DNA of 64,000 nt. It comes from Rhodospirillales bacterium. GTDB lineage: Bacteria > Pseudomonadota > Alphaproteobacteria > Reyranellales > Reyranellaceae. The stretch is from NCBI GenBank assembly GCA_016699855.1, contig CP064988.1, positions 2,012,501 through 2,076,500 on the forward strand, in the 5' to 3' direction. Position 1 is the first letter of the stretch. Each line of letters starts with the position of its first letter. The notes under the pieces were generated by a model, which saw only the letters and a program-made list of their open reading frames with translations, had not been told where the DNA came from and searched no databases. Made by a program: the position numbers and the translations under genes. This document shows, in pieces, positions 44,367-52,670 of the stretch.

Positions 44367-45266
44367 TCAGCCCTTGGCCGCGGCGGCGCGCGGCGGCGTC
44401 AGCGCCAGCCACAACGACAGCGCCGAGCACGCCAGCGCCGCGAGCTGCGCCGGCCCCAGCGGCTCGCCGAACGCGATGGCGCCGGACACCATGGCGACGA
44501 TCGGCACCGACACCGACGACAGGCCGGCGACCTGCGCCGGCAGCAGGCCGACGATGGCGAACCATGTCGCCGTGCCGATCGACATGGGAATCAGCGCGAT
44601 GTAGATCGACACCGCGATGGCGCCGAGGCCCGGCCGCGGCCAGGCGCCGTCGAAGACCAGGAAGCCGGCGACGATCGGCGGCAGGCACAGCAGCATCTGC
44701 CACGCCGTCAGCGACAGGCCCATGCCACCCCAATCCGTGCGCTTGACGACGATGGTGCCGACCGCCCACGCCAGCCCGGCGCCGAGCCCGGCCGCGAGTC
44801 CGGCGGGGGCGCCGGCGTAGACGCCGAAATTCGGCGCCATCAGCAGCGCCACGGCGGCGACGCCCAGCGCCAGCGCCGCCAGCAGCCGGGGCGTGAAGCG
44901 CTGTCCGAGAAACATCGTCGACAGCGCCGCCAGCCACAGCGGCATCGAATAGGCCAGCACCGAGGACTGGCCCGACGGCAGGTGGACCACGGCCAGCGCC
45001 GTGGCCATGTTCCAGATCGTCAGGTTGCACATCGAGGCGATCAGCAACGGGCCCCAGCGGCCCGGCGGCACGCGCAGCGACTCGCCGCGCAGCCGCACCG
45101 CCGCGAACAGCCCGCCCGACGCGATGGCGACGACGAAGACGCGGAAGCTCCACACCGACATCTCGGCCAGCGCGACGCGGAACAGGGACCAGTTGGTGCC
45201 CCAGAGCAGGGTCAGCAGCGCGAGGAGGAAAAGGGCCTTCCTCGGCGTGCCGGAAACGGCGGCCAT
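44367..45266 (-). CDS. EamA-family drug/metabolite transporter, copy 2
   Basis: A protein of 299 residues with two EamA repeats. It opens RKALFLLALLTLLWGTNWSLFRVALAEMSVWSFRVF and has PSGQSSVLAYSMPLWLAALSTMFLGQRFTP at the same place as copy 1. The two proteins share the layout and many residues, so they may work as a heterodimer or with different cargo. The start at 45266 is the first ATG. The operon order is copy 2 then copy 1. Confidence 0.9.
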   Translation of the reverse strand: MAAVSGTPRKALFLLALLTLLWGTNWSLFRVALAEMSVWSFRVFVVAIASGGLFAAVRLRGESLRVPPGRWGPLLIASMCNLTIWNMATALAVVHLPSGQSSVLAYSMPLWLAALSTMFLGQRFTPRLLAALALGVAAVALLMAPNFGVYAGAPAGLAAGLGAGLAWAVGTIVVKRTDWGGMGLSLTAWQMLLCLPPIVAGFLVFDGAWPRPGLGAIAVSIYIALIPMSIGTATWFAIVGLLPAQVAGLSSVSVPIVAMVSGAIAFGEPLGPAQLAALACSALSLWLALTPPRAAAAKG

Positions 45267-45388
45267 CGGATTCGCGGACCTGGGGCGGGCGGTTGAGAGG
45301 CGGCGCGACCATAGACGCGACCGCGGCGCGGTCCAAGCCTACCGGCGCGCGGGTGCCATGAATCGATGTCCGCGCCGGCGGCGTGGCC

Positions 45389-45856
45389 TCACGTCGATCG
45401 TTCCTCCGGCGCGCCCAGCGAGCAGCCGGCGATGCGCCACGAGCCGTCGGGCTGGCGCTCCATGGTGTAGAACGCCGTCACCGCGGCGCCGTCGGGTCCG
45501 ACGATATGGACCTTCTGCAGCGCCAGCCCGTCCCTGACGACGATGTCGCGGAACGCGAACTCGCGCGGCCGGTAGACCGGGCGGTAGCCTTCGCGCACCA
45601 TCTCCATGAAACGGTCGACGCCGCCGAACATCCGCCGGATGGCCGGCGCGGCGTAGCCGAACGCCGCGGCGCCGTCGTCGCGGCGGAACGCCTCGATCTG
45701 GCCGGCGATGACGTCGCGGATCGCCGCGCGGTCGGCGTCGGACGGCGGATCGGCCGCCCGCGCGGGCGCGCCGGCCGCGATGATCGCCGCGGCGGCGCCG
45801 ATCGACGCGCCGGCCAGGAACCGACGTCTTCCGCTTCCGCTGAGCATGGTCCACAT
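45389..45856 (-). CDS. DUF4864-like exported protein
   Basis: A protein of 155 residues with a Tat-type signal (GRRRFLAGASIGAAAAIIAAGAPARA, about residues 9-34), then a compact domain with IRDVIAGQIEAFRRDDGAAAFGYAAPAIRRMFGG and the end DGSWRIAGCSL. This fits DUF4864, an NTF2-like fold. The role is unknown and it would be periplasmic. Two further exported proteins follow upstream on the same strand. Confidence 0.8.
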   Translation of the reverse strand: MWTMLSGSGRRRFLAGASIGAAAAIIAAGAPARAADPPSDADRAAIRDVIAGQIEAFRRDDGAAAFGYAAPAIRRMFGGVDRFMEMVREGYRPVYRPREFAFRDIVVRDGLALQKVHIVGPDGAAVTAFYTMERQPDGSWRIAGCSLGAPEERST

Positions 45857-45875
45857 TCCCGGTCTCCGCCGCCGG

Positions 45876-46451
45876 CTAGCGTCGCGGCGCGAACGGCAAC
45901 GTCGGCATCCGGACCGCGTCGGCGGGCACGACGAACCACGACGGATGCTGCGCCGCGCGAGTCGCGCGCGCGGCGACCCATGTCGCGCGTTCGCCCGAGA
46001 GCTCGATCGTCCGCAGCGGCACGCCGTCGACCGTCATGCACGCGCGCAGCGTCGCGCCGACGGTCCGTTCGAACTCGTAGTCGACGCACTCCTCGCCGGC
46101 GATCCTGTCGGCGCCGAGCCGCGTCGCCTCGACCTCCCACGCCGTCACGGCCCCGCCCACCGTCGTCGGATCGATCTCCATCGCGAACGTCCTGCCGGCG
46201 CGTTGCATCACCACGATCGCGTTGCGCTTCGCGCGGTCGAAATGGATGGTCGCCTCCGCGCCGTCCATCGTGGCGTCGACCCTCATCCGGCCGTTCCTGT
46301 GCCGCATGGTCATCGGCGTCTCGACGCCGCCTCGCGTCAGCGTGCCCTCGACCAGGAAGTCGACGGCCGGCAGCGGCAGGGGCTCCGCGTGGACGACCGT
46401 CGTCGCGCAACCGGCGCAAAGGACGGCGAGCAGGAAGGCCAAACGTTTCAT
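45876..46451 (-). CDS. Exported protein, DUF4412-like, one of a paralogous pair
   Basis: A protein of 191 residues with an N-terminal signal (MKRLAFLLAVLCAGCATTVVHA); LLAVLCAGC is a plausible lipobox, so it may be a lipoprotein. The mature part reads VEGTLTRGGVETPMTMRHRNGRMRVD, then ADRIAGEECVDYEFER and GVPLRTIELSGERATWVA. This matches the layout of DUF4412 proteins: a beta-rich domain recalling outer-membrane lipoprotein carriers. Its paralogue is the next gene upstream (46484), 32 bp away, in the same operon. Confidence 0.75.
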   Translation of the reverse strand: MKRLAFLLAVLCAGCATTVVHAEPLPLPAVDFLVEGTLTRGGVETPMTMRHRNGRMRVDATMDGAEATIHFDRAKRNAIVVMQRAGRTFAMEIDPTTVGGAVTAWEVEATRLGADRIAGEECVDYEFERTVGATLRACMTVDGVPLRTIELSGERATWVAARATRAAQHPSWFVVPADAVRMPTLPFAPRR

Positions 46452-46483
46452 CCGCGGCGCTCCATGGTCCGGCCGCCCCGACG

Positions 46484-47047
46484 CTAGCGCTTCGGCGGCA
46501 GCTGCACGCGCATGGCGTCGCCCGGCACCGCGAACAGCGACGCCTCCTGCGGCGCGCGCGTCACCTGCGTGGCGATCCACGCCACGCGGTCGCGCGACAC
46601 GTCGATCGTCCGCAGCGGCACGCCGTCGCGAGCGAGGCAGACGCGCTGCTTGCGGCCCTTGGCGTTCTCGACCTCGTACTCGACGCAGTTCTCGCCGGCG
46701 ACGGTGGCCGAGCCGACGCGCGTGGCGTCGAGGTCCCACGGCGTCTGCGCGCCGGCGGCGCGATCGGGATCGATCTCGAGCGCCACCTTCTGGCCGAACC
46801 GGATCGACACCACGGTGGCGCTGCGGACGGCGTGGTCGATGAAGATCGAGGTCGCCTGGCCGTCGGCCTCGGTGTCGACGCGCACCTTGCCGGCCTTGTG
46901 CCGCATCGTCGCCGGCGCGGCGCCCTTGCCGCCGGTCAGCGTCCCCTGGGCCGCGAAATCGACCGTCGGCCTGGGCAGCGGCTCGGCGGCGGCGGACGTG
47001 GCGAGGGCCGCGCACAGGGCGGCGGCGAGCGGCGGAAAACGGTTCAT
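46484..47047 (-). CDS. Exported protein, DUF4412-like, second of a paralogous pair
   Basis: A protein of 187 residues with a signal peptide (MNRFPPLAAALCAALATSAAA, cleaved near residue 21). The mature part aligns by eye with its neighbour at 45876: VDFAAQGTLTGGKGAAPATMRHKAGKVRVDTEADGQ, SATVAGENCVEYEVENAKGRKQRVCLARDGVPLRTIDVSRDRVAWIATQVTRAPQE. Shared cysteines in ENCVEYEV and QRVCLA suggest a conserved disulfide. It lacks the lipobox of its paralogue. The role is unknown. Confidence 0.75.
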   Translation of the reverse strand: MNRFPPLAAALCAALATSAAAEPLPRPTVDFAAQGTLTGGKGAAPATMRHKAGKVRVDTEADGQATSIFIDHAVRSATVVSIRFGQKVALEIDPDRAAGAQTPWDLDATRVGSATVAGENCVEYEVENAKGRKQRVCLARDGVPLRTIDVSRDRVAWIATQVTRAPQEASLFAVPGDAMRVQLPPKR

Positions 47048-47084
47048 CGGGGTCCTCCCGGACGACGGCGGCGCGGAGTCGTCG

Positions 47085-47468
47085 TCAGCCGGCGTCATTC
47101 GGCCGCGGCATGTTGCCCATTTTGTGGCTGAAGCGTCGGCCGGCGAAGATGTGGACGTGGAAGTGGAACACGATCTGCCCGCCATCGGCGCCGCTGTTGG
47201 CGACCAGCCGGTAGCCGTCCGCGTCGAGGCCCAGCGCGCCCGCGACCTTGCCGACGGCGCGCCAGAAGCCGGCCACGGCCGCGTCCGGCGCGGTCGCGGC
47301 GAAATCGACGTTCGAGACGTACGCGCCCTTGGGGATCACCAGCACGTGCACCGGCGCCAGCGGATTGATGTCGTGGAACGCCAGCGCGAACTCGTCCTCG
47401 TAGACCTTCTTGCACGGGAGTTCACCGCGCAGGATGCGCGCGAAGACGTTGTTCCGGTCGTAGGCCAT
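47085..47468 (-). CDS. HIT (histidine triad) family protein
   Basis: A protein of 127 residues from the HINT-type purine nucleoside phosphoramidase family. It has NNVFARILRGELPCKKVYEDEFALAFHDINPLAPVHVLVIPK at the start and the histidine triad GGQIVFHFHVHIFAGRRF near residues 99-116, with its H-x-H-x-H pattern. It probably hydrolyses AMP-N or AMP-lysine-type phosphoramidates. A LysE-type exporter gene lies 20 bp upstream on the same strand. Confidence 0.94.
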   Translation of the reverse strand: MAYDRNNVFARILRGELPCKKVYEDEFALAFHDINPLAPVHVLVIPKGAYVSNVDFAATAPDAAVAGFWRAVGKVAGALGLDADGYRLVANSGADGGQIVFHFHVHIFAGRRFSHKMGNMPRPNDAG

Positions 47469-47488
47469 GGCGTCTCCCGGGGGCGGCG

Positions 47489-48137
47489 TCAGCGCGTCTG
47501 CGCGCGCGCCAGATGGACGGCGAGTCCGACGAAGAACACGCCCGCCAGGGCGTCCATCGCGCGGCGCAGCCACGGCGCGCGGCGCAGCGCCGCCGCCGCG
47601 CGTCCGGTCAGCGCCGCCACGCCCATGAGATAGAGCGTTCCCGGCACGCTGAAGCGCAGGCCCAACAGCGCCAGCTGCAACGCCACGTCGCCGCGCGCCG
47701 GATCGACGAATTGCGGCAGGAACGCCACGAAGAACACGGCCATCTTCGGATTGAGCGCGTTGGTCAGCGCGCCGCGCGCGAACATGCCCAAAGCGCCGCG
47801 CCGGATCGCGTCCGGCCGGGCGACGGCCGGCGCCGGCGGGGCCGCGCCAGGCGTCGCGCAGCGCCTGAAAGCCGAGCCAGGCGAGATAGAGGGCGCCCGC
47901 CACCTTCAACAGGCTGAACGCCAGCGCCGACGCCGCGATCATGGCGCTGACCCCGATCGAGGCCAGCGCGATATGGAACAGGCAGCCGGCGAACACGCCC
48001 AGCGCCGCCATGATCCCCGCCCGCGGCCCGTCGGTCGCCGAGGTCGCGGCCACGAGGAATGTGTCTGGGCCCGGCGTCAGGATCAGCAACGCGGCGGCGC
48101 CGGCATAGAGCCATAGCAGCGTGGGATCGAGCGGCAT
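47489..48137 (-). pseudogene. LysE-type amino acid exporter, frameshifted
   Basis: It starts MPLDPTLLWLYAGAAALLILTPGPDTFLVAATSA, with the LTPGPD motif of the LysE/RhtB family, and continues through YLAWLGFQALRDAWRGPAG. Around 47811-47845 the frame changes and the remainder (RRGALGMFARGALTNALNPKMAVFFVAFLPQFVDP through the end) is read in another frame. Dropping one base from the CCC/GGG run near 47818 restores a 215-residue protein of normal length with the second-half NPKMAVFFVAF motif. All but one base is intact, so I treat it as probable sequence error. The last helix ends near VFFVGLAVHLARAQTR. Confidence 0.85.
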
Positions 48138-48165
48138 CGTCGCCTCCGGACGGTGTCGACGGATG

Positions 48166-49407
48166 TCAGTTGCTCGGCCGGTCGAGCGAGGTCGGCGCCG
48201 GATCGACCACGCGCACCCGGTCGGCGCCGATCTCCAGCACCGCCAGCGCCCGCTCGACGCGGCCGTCGGGGCGGAACCGGTAGAGCCCGTCCAGACCCTG
48301 GAAGCCCGCGGGGTCGGTCAGCGCGGCGGCCGAGAAATCGCCGCCGGGCTTCAGCCGTGCCAGCCGCGCCGACATCATCACCGCGTCGTAGGACAACGTC
48401 GCGAGGCGGTGCGGCGGCTTGCCGTGCACCGCCGCGAAACGCCGTTCGAAATCGGCGCGCCGCGCCGGATCGGGCGCCGCGAACCAGGCGCCGGGGATGG
48501 CGCCCTCCGCCGCGATGGTCGGCGTGTCCCATACGCCGGTGCCGAGCAACCGCGCCTTCGCCGGATCCAGCCCGGCGTCGCGCAGCGCCTGGCCCGCCGA
48601 TGCCAGCGACGCGCCGGCGACCGGCAGGAACACCGCGGTCGCACCGCCGGCGCCGTCGTTCAGGGCGGCGCCGATCCGGCGGGCGCCGGCGGAGACGTCG
48701 CCGCCGGCGGCGGGCAGCCGCTCGGCGGCCACCACGGTGCCACCGCGGGAGGCCACCGCGTCGCGCAGCGCCCGGGTCGCCTGGTCGCCGTAGGGCGTGG
48801 ACGGCGAGAACGCCGCGAAGCGCTTGATGCCGCGGGATAGCGCGTACTCGGCCACCCGCGTGACCTGCGGCCGCATCGCCAACCCCATCGGATAGAGGCC
48901 GGGCTGGGCCACGCCCTCGTCGTTGGAGAAGCTCACCATCTCGAGCTTGACCTCGCGCGCCGCCTGGGCGGCGGCGGCGGCGGCCGGACCGAACAACGGC
49001 CCGAGCAGGATCGAGGCGCCTTCGCGCGCGGCGCGTTCGACGGCGGCGATGGCCCGTTCGGGCGTGTCGCCGGCGTCGATCGGCATGATCGCCACGTCGC
49101 GGCCGGCGCCGTCGAAGATCGCCAGCTCGGCGGCCTCGAGCATCGCCGTGCCGACGTCGCGGCCGCGGCCGGTCAACGGCAACAGCAACGCGATCTTGAC
49201 CTTGCCGCTGGGCGTCGGACGCGGCACCGCCTCGGGCCGCGCCTCGGCCTCGCCGGGCGTCTTGGTCCGGGCCATGGCGGGACTTGGCGGCGCCGGGCTG
49301 ATAGGCTTGATCGGCGCCGCGCAGGCGGCGAGCAGCAGACCGAGCGTCGCCATCGCGAGGCAGCCGGGCACGGGTCCGCCGGAGCGGAGCGATAGCGAAC
49401 GGAACAT
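48166..49407 (-). CDS. LpoA-like penicillin-binding protein activator (periplasmic-binding fold lipoprotein)
   Basis: A lipoprotein of 413 residues with a lipobox LLLAAC (Cys29) and a Pro/Ala linker (about 30-65). A type I periplasmic-binding fold follows, with KIALLLPLTGRGRDVGTAMLEAAELAIFD, ILLGPLFGPAAAAAAQAA, FSNDEGVAQPGLYPMGL and PSTPYGDQATRALRDAV. The LpoA C-domain in E. coli activates PBP1A. Its place beside rsmI and yraN matches the LpoA locus. The ATG at 49407 shares CATG with the divergent rsmI start; a later ATG (residue 19) would leave too short a signal. Confidence 0.85.
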   Translation of the reverse strand: MFRSLSLRSGGPVPGCLAMATLGLLLAACAAPIKPISPAPPSPAMARTKTPGEAEARPEAVPRPTPSGKVKIALLLPLTGRGRDVGTAMLEAAELAIFDGAGRDVAIMPIDAGDTPERAIAAVERAAREGASILLGPLFGPAAAAAAQAAREVKLEMVSFSNDEGVAQPGLYPMGLAMRPQVTRVAEYALSRGIKRFAAFSPSTPYGDQATRALRDAVASRGGTVVAAERLPAAGGDVSAGARRIGAALNDGAGGATAVFLPVAGASLASAGQALRDAGLDPAKARLLGTGVWDTPTIAAEGAIPGAWFAAPDPARRADFERRFAAVHGKPPHRLATLSYDAVMMSARLARLKPGGDFSAAALTDPAGFQGLDGLYRFRPDGRVERALAVLEIGADRVRVVDPAPTSLDRPSN

Positions 49408-50311
49408 GACCGATCTCCCGACAGACGAAGACGCGCCGGACGACGGTAGCGACGCGCTCCGGCCAAGTAAACCGGCGCCGGGCCTGTACATCGTCGCGAC
49501 GCCGATCGGCAACGCGCGCGACATCACCCTGCGCGCGCTCGACACGCTGCGCGGCGCCGACCTGGTCGCGTGCGAGGACACGCGCACCACGCGCAGGCTG
49601 CTGGGCATTCATGGCGTTTCGGCGGCGACCTTCGCCTGCCACGACCACAACGAGGCGGAGGCCGCCGCCCGCATCGTCGCCGAGATCGCCGCCGGCCGGG
49701 TCGTGGCGCTGGTCAGCGACGCCGGCATGCCGCTGGTGTCGGATCCCGGCCACCGCGTGGTGCGCGCCGTGCTCGCGGCCGGTCTGCCGGTGACCACCGT
49801 GCCCGGCGCCTCGGCGCCGTTGGCGGCGCTGGCGCTGTCCGGTCTGCCGAGCGACCGGTTCCTGTTCGCGGGCTTCCTGCCGTCGCGCGGGCCCGACCGG
49901 CGGCGCGCGATCGCCGAGCTCGCGGCGGCGCCGGCGACGCTGGTGCTGTTCGAGGCGCCGCACCGCCTGGTCGAGACCCTGGCCGATCTCGCCGACCTTC
50001 TGGGCGCGCGCGAGGCCGCCGTGGCGCGCGAGCTGACGAAGCGTTTCGAGGAGGTGCGCCGCGCCCCGCTCGACGCGCTGTCCGCCCACTATTCCGCCGC
50101 CGGCCCGCCGCGCGGCGAGATCGTGATCGTGGTGGCGCCGCCCGGCGAGGACACCCGGCCGGCGTCCGCCGGGGATATCGACGGCGCGCTGCGCGCGGCG
50201 CTGGCGCAGACCGGCGTCAAGGAGGCCGCCGCCGAGGTCGCGGCCCGCTACGGCCGGCCGCGGCGCGAGGTCTACGCGCGCGCGCTCGAGCTGAAGCGCG
50301 GCGGCGCGTAG
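49406..50311 (+). CDS. rsmI: 16S rRNA (cytidine(1402)-2'-O)-methyltransferase RsmI
   Basis: A 301-residue SAM-dependent tetrapyrrole-methylase-fold enzyme. It 2'-O-methylates C1402 in the ribosomal decoding centre together with RsmH, which is not present here. The features are PAPGLYIVATPIGNARDITLRALDTL, DLVACEDTRTTRRLL, ALVSDAGMPLVSDPGH and FEAPHRLVETLADL. It is divergent from the LpoA-like gene with overlapping starts and followed by yraN (4-bp gap), the conserved block seen in other proteobacteria. Confidence 0.95.
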   Translation: MTDLPTDEDAPDDGSDALRPSKPAPGLYIVATPIGNARDITLRALDTLRGADLVACEDTRTTRRLLGIHGVSAATFACHDHNEAEAAARIVAEIAAGRVVALVSDAGMPLVSDPGHRVVRAVLAAGLPVTTVPGASAPLAALALSGLPSDRFLFAGFLPSRGPDRRRAIAELAAAPATLVLFEAPHRLVETLADLADLLGAREAAVARELTKRFEEVRRAPLDALSAHYSAAGPPRGEIVIVVAPPGEDTRPASAGDIDGALRAALAQTGVKEAAAEVAARYGRPRREVYARALELKRGGA

Positions 50312-50315
50312 CCCC

Positions 50316-50705
50316 GTGCCACCGCGACGGCCATCCGCTTCCGATCCCAAGCGCGTAGCCGCCGACCGCTTCGGCCGCTGGGCCGAGTGGCGCTGCGTCT
50401 GGCGGTTGCGCCTGACCGGCCACCGCGTGCTGGCGCGCCGCCTTCGCACGCCGGTCGGCGAGATCGACATCGTCGCGCGCCGCGGCGGCACGCTGCTGTT
50501 CATCGAGGTCAAGGCGCGCGCCACGGTCGACGACGCGGCCCTCGCCTTGACAGAGTCCCAGCTTCGGCGCATCGCTCGCGCCGCGGAGGCGTTCGTCGCG
50601 CGCCATCCCGCGCTCGCGGACCACGCGATGCGTTTCGACGCGATGTACGTGACGCCACGCGGCTGGCCGGTCCACGCGACCGACGCGTGGCGCCCGGGGA
50701 GCTGA
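50316..50705 (+). CDS. yraN: YraN family endonuclease-like protein (UPF0102)
   Basis: A protein of 129 residues with a restriction-endonuclease-like core: RFGRWAEWRCVWRLRLTGHRVLARRLRTPVGEIDIVARRGGTLLFIEVKAR. The PD-(D/E)xK acids are the Asp of EIDIV and the Glu and Lys of IEVKAR. The function is unknown; it is linked in distribution to LpoA/RsmI. The start is GTG at 50316, 4 bp after the rsmI stop. Confidence 0.9.
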   Translation: MPPRRPSASDPKRVAADRFGRWAEWRCVWRLRLTGHRVLARRLRTPVGEIDIVARRGGTLLFIEVKARATVDDAALALTESQLRRIARAAEAFVARHPALADHAMRFDAMYVTPRGWPVHATDAWRPGS

Positions 50706-50714
50706 CGGCTGGGC

Positions 50715-51602
50715 ATGACGGCGGACGACGCGGCGATCGGCGCGGCGCGGACGCGCGCGAAGGAGGTCCTCGCGCGGTTGACGACGCTGTGCGCCGCCGG
50801 CGGTCACGACATCGACGTCGTCGAGGCCGCGCTGACCCTGTCGCTCCTGCGCCGGCCGGCGCTCGACCTCGACCCCTACCGCGCGCATGTCGCGGCGCTC
50901 GCCGCCGAGATCGGCGCCCTCGTGAAACGCCGCCATCCGCCGCTCGACGCGCTGCGCGAGGTGCTGGCCAAGGGCTACGGCTACCGCGGCGACCGCGAGA
51001 CCTACGACGATCCGCAGAACGCCGATCTCGCCAGCGTCATCGACCGCCGCCGCGGCCTGCCCGTCGCCCTCGGGCTGGTGTGGATGGGCGCGGCGCGGGC
51101 GCAGGGATGGGGCTGCGTCGGGCTGGGCTTCCCCGGCCATTTCCTGATCCGCCTCGAGGCCGGCGGCGCCCACGCCATCCTCGATCCGTTCGGCGAGGGC
51201 GCGGCGCTGGAGGCGCGCGACCTGCGCGCCCTGCTGCGGTCCTCCGCCGGCGCCGGCGCCGAGATCGCGCCGGCGCACGTCGCCGCCGTGCCCGACGCCG
51301 ACGTGCTGCTGCGGCTCGAGAACAACATCAAGACGCGCCAGCTGCGCGCCGGCGACGACGCCGGCGCCGGCGCCACGATCGAGCGCATGACGGCGATCGC
51401 GCCGGGACGGGCCGAGCTGTGGTTCGAGGCCGCCACCATCCACGCCGGCGCCGGCGCGGTCGGCGGCGCCGTGAAGGCGTTCGACCGCTTCCTCGCGCTC
51501 GACGCCGCCCAGCCGCCCTCGCCCGATCCCGAGATCACCGCCGTCCGCGCCCGGGCGCGCGACCGCGCCGCCTCTCTTGCGGGAACTCCGGCGGCGGCTT
51601 AA
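50715..51602 (+). CDS. SirB1 family transglutaminase-like protein with a TPR-like tail
   Basis: A protein of 295 residues with the SirB1/transglutaminase_9 domain. Its parts are LREVLAKGYGYRGDRETYDDPQNADLASVIDRRRGLPVALGLVWMG and GWGCVGLGFPGHFLIRLEAGGAHAILDPFGEG. The position of a catalytic Cys in the transglutaminase fold is uncertain. A short repeat-like C-terminus (about 215-280) ends the protein. SirB1 proteins occur beside prmC or kdsA in enterobacteria; here the gene sits between yraN and gshB, an order I recall in alphaproteobacteria. Function unknown. Confidence 0.88.
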   Translation: MTADDAAIGAARTRAKEVLARLTTLCAAGGHDIDVVEAALTLSLLRRPALDLDPYRAHVAALAAEIGALVKRRHPPLDALREVLAKGYGYRGDRETYDDPQNADLASVIDRRRGLPVALGLVWMGAARAQGWGCVGLGFPGHFLIRLEAGGAHAILDPFGEGAALEARDLRALLRSSAGAGAEIAPAHVAAVPDADVLLRLENNIKTRQLRAGDDAGAGATIERMTAIAPGRAELWFEAATIHAGAGAVGGAVKAFDRFLALDAAQPPSPDPEITAVRARARDRAASLAGTPAAA

Positions 51603-51646
51603 CTGATCCGCGGCGCCGGGACGCGGCGCGCGGAGGAGCGGAGCGC

Positions 51647-52594
51647 ATGGGGCTGAGGGTCGCTTTCCAGATGGACCACGTGTCGACCGTCGACATCGAC
51701 GGCGATTCGACCTTCGCGCTGGCGTTGGAGGCGCAGAAGCGCGGCCACGCGATGTTCCACTACACGCCGGCCGACCTGTATTTCCTCGACGGCCGGGTGC
51801 GCGCCCGCGTCCAGCCGACGACCGTGCGGCGGGTCAAGGGCGACCACTACGCGCTGGGCGCGCCCGAGGACCTCGATCTCGCCGACGTCCACGTCGTCTG
51901 GCCGCGCCAGGATCCGCCGTTCGACATGGCCTACCTCACCACGACGCACCTGCTCGAGCGCATCCATCCCGCGACGCTGGTCGTCAACGACCCGGCCGAG
52001 GTGCGCAACGCGCCGGAGAAGCTGTTCGTCACGACGTTCGAGGGCGTCATGCCGCCGACGCTGATCACCAGCGACGCCGCGCGCATCCGCGGCTTCCGCG
52101 ACGTGCACAAGGACATCATCATCAAGCCGCTCTACGGCAATGGCGGCGCCGGCGTGTTCCGCGTCAGGCCCGACGACGAGAACCTCGCCTCGCTGCTGGA
52201 GATGTTCACCAAGGCCTCGCGCGAGCCGCTGATCGCCCAGCGCTACGTGCCGGAGGTGCGCAAGGGCGACAAGCGCATCATCCTGATCGACGGCGAGGCC
52301 GCCGGCGTCGTCAACCGGATCCCGGCGGAGGGCGAGGCGCGCTCCAACATGCACGTCGGCGGCCGGGCCGTGAAGTCGACGCTGACGGCGCGCGACCGCT
52401 GGATATGCGACGCCATCGGCCCCGAGCTGAGGCGCCGTGGCATGATCTTCGTCGGCATCGACGTGATCGGCGACTATCTCACCGAGATCAACGTCACCTC
52501 GCCGACCGGCCTGCAGCAGATCGACCGCTTCGACGGCGTCAACCTCGAGGGCCGCATCTGGGACGCCGTCGAGGCGCGGCGGCGCGGCCGATGA
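51647..52594 (+). CDS. gshB: Glutathione synthetase
   Basis: Joins gamma-glutamylcysteine and glycine with ATP to make glutathione. The ATP-grasp protein is 315 residues, the normal length. It has LRVAFQMDHVSTVDIDGDSTFALALEAQKRGH (N-terminal domain), VWPRQDPPFDMAYLTTTHLLE, KDIIIKPLYGNGGAGVFR (ATP grasp), RYVPEVRKGDKRIILIDGEAAGVVNRIP and FVGIDVIGDYLTEINVTSPTGLQQI. The glutathione made supplies the two GSTs and the persulfide dioxygenase in this window. ATG at 51647 follows GGAGGAGCGGAGCGC. Confidence 0.96.
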   Translation: MGLRVAFQMDHVSTVDIDGDSTFALALEAQKRGHAMFHYTPADLYFLDGRVRARVQPTTVRRVKGDHYALGAPEDLDLADVHVVWPRQDPPFDMAYLTTTHLLERIHPATLVVNDPAEVRNAPEKLFVTTFEGVMPPTLITSDAARIRGFRDVHKDIIIKPLYGNGGAGVFRVRPDDENLASLLEMFTKASREPLIAQRYVPEVRKGDKRIILIDGEAAGVVNRIPAEGEARSNMHVGGRAVKSTLTARDRWICDAIGPELRRRGMIFVGIDVIGDYLTEINVTSPTGLQQIDRFDGVNLEGRIWDAVEARRRGR

Positions 52595-52670
52595 CCGCCG
52601 GCCGCTTGACCGGCGCGGCGACCGGTCCGAGATTTACCGGGCGCGGCGACGCGTGACGGGGGTCGCAACG

